A stretch of 16,234 nt of DNA from Bacteroidales bacterium (GTDB taxonomy: Bacteria; Bacteroidota; Bacteroidia; Bacteroidales; P3): contig JAEEIS010000250.1 of NCBI GenBank assembly GCA_016281475.1, positions 1 to 16,234 on the forward strand, in the 5' to 3' direction. Shown one piece after another: positions 12,611 to 16,234 of the stretch. The position numbers and the translations under genes are program-made. How positions within the stretch are numbered: the stretch's first letter is position 1; each line of letters starts with the position of its first letter. The notes beneath the pieces are model-generated. The model did not search any database and was not told where the DNA came from. It saw nothing but the letters and a program-made list of their open reading frames with translations.

Positions 12611-15256
12611 TTACCTTACCACCACCCGCTGTGCCACACCATCACCCACCTGCACTAGGTAGACTCCATCGGCAACCATACGGAAATGCTGCATCTCTGG
12701 AACGCTCAACTCAATAAAGAGCAACCTACCTATAGCATCGAAGATACGCACACGTTGTCCTGCCGCACCTTGCACTGTGATGACATTGTCCTGCACGGTA
12801 ATTGTGCTCTCTGAAGGTTGCACATCGGCTATGCCAACATCATCCCGATAGAAATATGCATACAGGGTCATGTTATGTGTCATCGTCACATGGCGCGGAT
12901 TGTCTGTGTTGTCATCATTCCACCTTACAAAATGGTACCCGCTAGACGGAATGGCTACTATCTCCACGACAGTGTTTTCACTATATTGACCTGAGCCGAC
13001 AACAATACCACCATAGTCCTCCGGCACCGTAGATAGATTAAGATTGTAATAATCGATCGGTTCCATTATTACCACCGTATCATATATGAAGTTGTCCACA
13101 TATGTGGTATCATGGATATAGTTGTTGATAATCGTTGTATCATGTATAACTGTCGTGTCATGAATATAATTGTCAACAACAATGGTATCGTAATGCCACA
13201 GATATGTCGTGTCATGAATATAATTGTCAACAACAATGGTATCGTAATGCCACAGATATGTCGTGTCATGTACTTGGATGTACATGGTATCATAAATGTA
13301 ATGGTCAACCACCGTCGTATCGTGAATGTAGACATTCTCCACCACAATAGTCGTGTCATGTACTATTTGCACCAATGTGTCATGGACTACCTGCGTGGCG
13401 ATATATGCCACACTGTCAAGTAAAGTAATCATATTGACACCTTGCTGATTGGCAGCCATTACGTTGTGCAACTGCATAAGTTGTGTGCTGTGGTCGTTCG
13501 TGTCTGAGAGATGCAGGTGCAAATCCAATACTGGTCCGCTGTTGCCGTTGAACAAACTATTGGTCATCGACATTGCCAACACGCGCCACGTCGAGTCGTT
13601 TAACTGTGCAGAGCTGACCAGATGCCCATTGCTTCGCCCTGTCAGATGAATATCGTTGCTCCCAATTGTCGCATAGCGGTGGGGGTACACAATATCCATT
13701 TGTAGTGCGGTGATGTCTGAATAATTATCAAGAGCAATGCTCACCATGGCACTGTCTACACCATTGGCTGGGTTAGTTGTCATGTACAATGCATTGGGTT
13801 CGTACCGCCAGCACGTCAGCGACACCTCTTTGAGCGTGTTGCGCGGGTCGTTGGTGTATAGCTGCATAATGGAGGAGCAGTCCCCTGCCGTTGTTCCGCA
13901 ATAGTTGACATGCAGCGTGGCATTTTGGTTGATTGCAACAGTCATGGGCAGACTCTCACTGATGGAGTACCCGCTTTGTGTAAACGCCACTTGACTCAAC
14001 GTCATAGGGGCATTACCCGTATTGCGGATAGTAAATGTGGCTCTTGCCGTGTCGGTGACAGGAGTGCTGCCTATATCAAGTTGATTGCCGCAGTTGAGCG
14101 TAGGGCTATTAATGTTCACCCGCCCAGTATACACCGCCGACAGGACGTTGTGTCCTGCCGAGTCGGACAGGGAGGTTTCCAACAGCTGTATGTTGCAATA
14201 ACCATACCCATGCAACCGCACTTGAAAACTCGCCACCACCCCATCGCCACCATGTAACGGATAGTTCTGTAGATTGGTGACAATCATTGTCAGTGTGTCA
14301 CCCAGCATTCCCGCTGTGGCGGTATGTCCGTGGCTGCGGCTACTGTTGACAGCAAAACTTCCAGGGATGTAAGTCAATGCCGCGGGCATCTTGATGGAGG
14401 TCTGCAATGCCACAATGCTGTCCATATTGTTCATGCGCAACTCGATGGTGACAATGCTGTCAGTCTCACCTGTGACGGTGAGCGGACGCAATTCATTGAC
14501 AGCATACGGGTTTGCCGTGATGGTCAACACACTGTCACCCACCTTCGCATTGCTGTGCAGCACGGCATGCATAGTGATGCTGCCGGCTTGCATGGGAGCA
14601 TAGGTGATGGTTATATTGCGTGTACCCCCACCTGCAATTGTCACATTAGAAACAGAACAACTCAACGCCGCATTGTCAAAAGTCAGACCATAGAGCGTCA
14701 AGGGTTCGTTGCCCAAGTTCCTCACAGTCACATTCCGTGTGTAGGTGCTACGTATAGGGTAATGGCCAAAATCCACACTGGCCGATGTCATCCCAATCTT
14801 GGGCGACTGGATGGTAACACTGCCAGCCGTAGTCTGTACCGTAATCGACGAGCCTGTACTGCTTGACAAAACCGGCTGTACAAGTGGCAGGTTGTATGTG
14901 GCTGGCTCGTTGCCCAGCACCACACGAAAAGTCAGCAATGCCCCACTGCTACCACTATAGGTGGCCAAACTCAAAGAATATGAATAGATTCGCAGCGTGT
15001 CGTTCTGCACCGAAGCTGTAACCTGATGGCTGCTGCCGCGGTTTGTCAGGGTGCAGCTCCCTGTCACATATTGCAGTTGTGTGCCTAACGGAATGAATGT
15101 CTGCATGGCACTGATGCTGCTCGTGTTGGTTAGCGACAGTGTCAGGGAAACAGTGTCACCAGGATGCCCTGATGCCGTGCCAAGCGTCAGCGTGTTGACT
15201 GCATGGCAGATGCCAACAGCCGCCACAAACAGAAGGAAAAACAAGATACGTTTCAT
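12611..15256 (-). CDS. T9SS-secreted modular protein with three cohesin-like and two ASH-type domains
   Basis: 881 residues with an ordinary signal peptide (MKRILFFLLFVAAVGICHA). Modules in order: cohesin-like 1 (about 20-150), ASH/choice-of-anchor-D-type beta domain 1 (152-250), cohesin-like 2 (255-385), ASH-type 2 (386-485), cohesin-like 3 (486-622), a stalk of (H/Y)DT repeats (622-732), a divergent InlB B-type repeat (736-804, GYHFVRWNDD), and a T9SS-type C-terminal domain (810-881, ending DGVYLVQV...QRVVVR). The cohesin-like modules share a pattern: PGDTVSLTLSLTNT-like first strands, (S/D)I(T/V/S)A(L/M)Q, RSxGH, LxDT/LNDS and an SG/GxG turn. It should be exported through the outer membrane by T9SS and displayed or released. 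The upstream neighbour carries a dockerin. No enzyme domain is visible, so a scaffold or adhesin role is inferred. Confidence 0.85.
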   Translation of the reverse strand: MKRILFFLLFVAAVGICHAVNTLTLGTASGHPGDTVSLTLSLTNTSSISAMQTFIPLGTQLQYVTGSCTLTNRGSSHQVTASVQNDTLRIYSYSLSLATYSGSSGALLTFRVVLGNEPATYNLPLVQPVLSSSTGSSITVQTTAGSVTIQSPKIGMTSASVDFGHYPIRSTYTRNVTVRNLGNEPLTLYGLTFDNAALSCSVSNVTIAGGGTRNITITYAPMQAGSITMHAVLHSNAKVGDSVLTITANPYAVNELRPLTVTGETDSIVTIELRMNNMDSIVALQTSIKMPAALTYIPGSFAVNSSRSHGHTATAGMLGDTLTMIVTNLQNYPLHGGDGVVASFQVRLHGYGYCNIQLLETSLSDSAGHNVLSAVYTGRVNINSPTLNCGNQLDIGSTPVTDTARATFTIRNTGNAPMTLSQVAFTQSGYSISESLPMTVAINQNATLHVNYCGTTAGDCSSIMQLYTNDPRNTLKEVSLTCWRYEPNALYMTTNPANGVDSAMVSIALDNYSDITALQMDIVYPHRYATIGSNDIHLTGRSNGHLVSSAQLNDSTWRVLAMSMTNSLFNGNSGPVLDLHLHLSDTNDHSTQLMQLHNVMAANQQGVNMITLLDSVAYIATQVVHDTLVQIVHDTTIVVENVYIHDTTVVDHYIYDTMYIQVHDTTYLWHYDTIVVDNYIHDTTYLWHYDTIVVDNYIHDTTVIHDTTIINNYIHDTTYVDNFIYDTVVIMEPIDYYNLNLSTVPEDYGGIVVGSGQYSENTVVEIVAIPSSGYHFVRWNDDNTDNPRHVTMTHNMTLYAYFYRDDVGIADVQPSESTITVQDNVITVQGAAGQRVRIFDAIGRLLFIELSVPEMQHFRMVADGVYLVQVGDGVAQRVVVR
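13151..13270 (-). repeat. Perfect 54-bp tandem duplication in the stalk of the cohesin-like protein
   Basis: Bases 13151-13204 are repeated exactly at 13205-13258, and the first 12 bases occur a third time at 13259-13270. Each unit codes 18 residues (HDTTYLWHYDTIVVDNYI). Perfect identity including third positions indicates a recent duplication inside an older (H/Y)DT repeat array. Confidence 0.97.
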
Positions 15257-15262
15257 AATTGT

Positions 15263-15268
15263 CCTCCT
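15263..15268 (-). promoter_or_regulatory. Strong Shine-Dalgarno sequence (AGGAGG) for the cohesin-like gene
   Basis: On the minus strand AGGAGG lies 6 bases before the ATG at 15256 and within the 15-base gap after the upstream stop. The other genes in the window that I inspected start without such a site, as is normal in Bacteroidota. It fixes the start codon. Confidence 0.8.
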
Positions 15269-15271
15269 CGC

Positions 15272-16234
15272 TTATTTGATGACCAGTTTGATGACATGTG
15301 CCGCCACTTCGCCCACACGGAGGGTTGCCATGTAAACTCCATGAGGCATCCCCTCGGCATTCCATACATAGCTGTAGCGTCCAACGCTGCTGGCTGGCAC
15401 CACACCAGTGTGCACCAACTTGCCGGTGATGTCGTAGATGGCAATGCTCAGTGGCTTGCCAGATACTGCACTGACCACATCCAACCGTACCTGATGGCTG
15501 AACGGGTTGGGGTACGCCTTGGCAATTTGGGCTGGCAATGTACCCAAGTCGGTAATGCCGACTCCGCCACCGTTAAGGGCAACTACATTGTGGCCTTCGA
15601 GGTCGCTTAGCACGATGTCGTCTAAATCTTTCTCGCCCAAACGCAGCAGGGCTGTCTTGCCTGCCGTGATACTGTATCCGCTCATACTGTAGGACAACAT
15701 GACAAGGCTGCTGTCCTCGCCTTCCACATACACGGTCTCAAATCCTTTCATGGCATCCAGCAGTTCTATGTCGCTGCGACGGCAATGGGCTATGCTGAAC
15801 TGTAACCCGCCCAATGCCACGGGGCTGTCGACATACAGCACACCATCCTCTATGGTGTAAATAGCTGTCTGCTGCTCGTAAGTGTCGGTGCCTTCTTTCT
15901 GGCCTGGGTGCAGGATGATATTTATTATACCCACAATGTCCAGCACGTTGATAGTGCCGTCGCCATTCACATCGGCGGCATCGAAGAGGAAGGGCTGCGG
16001 GTTCTGCCCCGTCACATAGTTCACCGTGGTTATCACATCCGCCACATCCACCGCAAAGCTGCCGTTGGCATCACCCGGTATGCTGCCATAAGGCACACAG
16101 GTGACGGTTTTGGAGGGGCTGTTCTCGTTCAGCGAAGTATTCAGAATCTTGTAGTAATAGTAGTAGCGTTCGCCCGGCACCACGTCGTAGTCGGTGAACA
16201 CAGTGTCCTGCACCAAGGTGGAATTAATCAGATG
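15272..16234 (-). CDS. T9SS-secreted dockerin-containing protein, C-terminal part (5' end outside window)
   Basis: 320 residues are visible; the frame is open to the window edge, so the N-terminus and any catalytic domain are missing. Visible residues 1-50 look like the end of a fibronectin type III-like domain (GERYYYYYKILNTS). A dockerin type I module follows (about 53-110, bases 15905-16078) with two calcium loops: DANGSFAVDVAD (Asp55, Asn57, Asp63, Asp66; loop positions 5-6 atypical) and a canonical DVNGDGTINVLD (Asp88, Asn90, Asp92, Asn96, Asp99). Next is a short cohesin-like or related beta segment (about 117-228, ALGGLQFSI ... SGYSITAGKTALLRLG), then a type A T9SS sorting domain (about 237-320, YPNPF ... 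GKLVHTG ... GVYMATLRVG). It lies 15 bases upstream of the cohesin-like gene in the same orientation, so the two are almost certainly cotranscribed. Confidence 0.88.
   Translation of the reverse strand, partial: HLINSTLVQDTVFTDYDVVPGERYYYYYKILNTSLNENSPSKTVTCVPYGSIPGDANGSFAVDVADVITTVNYVTGQNPQPFLFDAADVNGDGTINVLDIVGIINIILHPGQKEGTDTYEQQTAIYTIEDGVLYVDSPVALGGLQFSIAHCRRSDIELLDAMKGFETVYVEGEDSSLVMLSYSMSGYSITAGKTALLRLGEKDLDDIVLSDLEGHNVVALNGGGVGITDLGTLPAQIAKAYPNPFSHQVRLDVVSAVSGKPLSIAIYDITGKLVHTGVVPASSVGRYSYVWNAEGMPHGVYMATLRVGEVAAHVIKLVIK
15905..16078 (-). other. Dockerin type I module (coding segment)
   Basis: Two duplicated EF-hand-like calcium loops, each followed by a hydrophobic helix (VITTVNYV and IVGIINIIL), the hallmark of dockerins. 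Dockerins bind cohesins in a calcium-dependent way; the neighbouring gene supplies three cohesin-like modules. Confidence 0.85.

Noticed and set aside
13151..13258. CRISPR-like array because of perfect direct repeats
   Set aside because: The 54-bp units are contiguous with no spacers and lie in frame inside a coding region; they are a protein repeat.
13112..13423. Plus-strand frame opposite the (H/Y)DT stalk
   Set aside because: It repeats only because the true minus-strand repeat does; the real gene has a signal peptide, ordered modules and a secretion domain.

Overview
The window looks like chromosomal DNA of a Bacteroidales bacterium that has a type IX secretion system (T9SS). The evidence is the set of Bacteroidota-type lipoproteins, a homologue of the Porphyromonas-type dipeptidyl peptidase 5, an adk-obgE neighbourhood, a linked pyrB-pyrI pair, -7 elements of the form TAnnTTTG, the near absence of Shine-Dalgarno sequences, and two proteins ending in T9SS-type C-terminal domains. 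The family cannot be fixed from this sequence; a gut or rumen lineage outside Bacteroides itself is a reasonable guess.

Layout. Positions 1-552 (+) hold the C-terminal part of an Rpn/PD-(D/E)XK nuclease-type protein with a repetitive tail, closed by a bidirectional terminator. A lipoprotein dipeptidyl peptidase (S9 family) runs on the minus strand (723-2825). From a divergent promoter region, a long plus-strand series follows: an NrnA-like DHH phosphoesterase, two FKBP-type lipoproteins coupled by ATGA overlaps, adenylate kinase, the GTPase Obg, a PAP2 phosphatase, a CvpA-family membrane protein, a tRNA-dihydrouridine synthase, a TPR lipoprotein, both subunits of aspartate transcarbamoylase, and a small four-helix membrane protein with a strong hairpin terminator. 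This part is mostly housekeeping: nucleotide metabolism (nrnA, adk, pyrBI), translation and ribosome assembly (dus, obgE), and envelope maintenance (FKBPs, PAP2).

The right end (12611-16234, minus strand) is different. A 5'-truncated gene encodes a T9SS-secreted protein with a dockerin-type calcium-binding module. Fifteen bases downstream of its stop codon, behind an unusually good AGGAGG, lies an 881-residue T9SS protein with three cohesin-like modules alternating with two ASH-type modules, then a histidine/aspartate repeat stalk and an InlB-type repeat. This pairing of a cohesin-like scaffold with a dockerin protein, both apparently exported by T9SS, is the most interesting system here. Its stalk contains a perfect 54-bp tandem duplication.

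Between genes there is a family of small structured repeats: an outer NCCC...GGGN stem, a variable inner hairpin and a conserved TATGT(T/C) tail, in four copies. There is also a CTAG-rich element between adk and obgE that can fold into two mutually exclusive hairpins. No tRNA, rRNA, CRISPR array or insertion sequence was seen. No gene-free stretch exceeds 300 bases.
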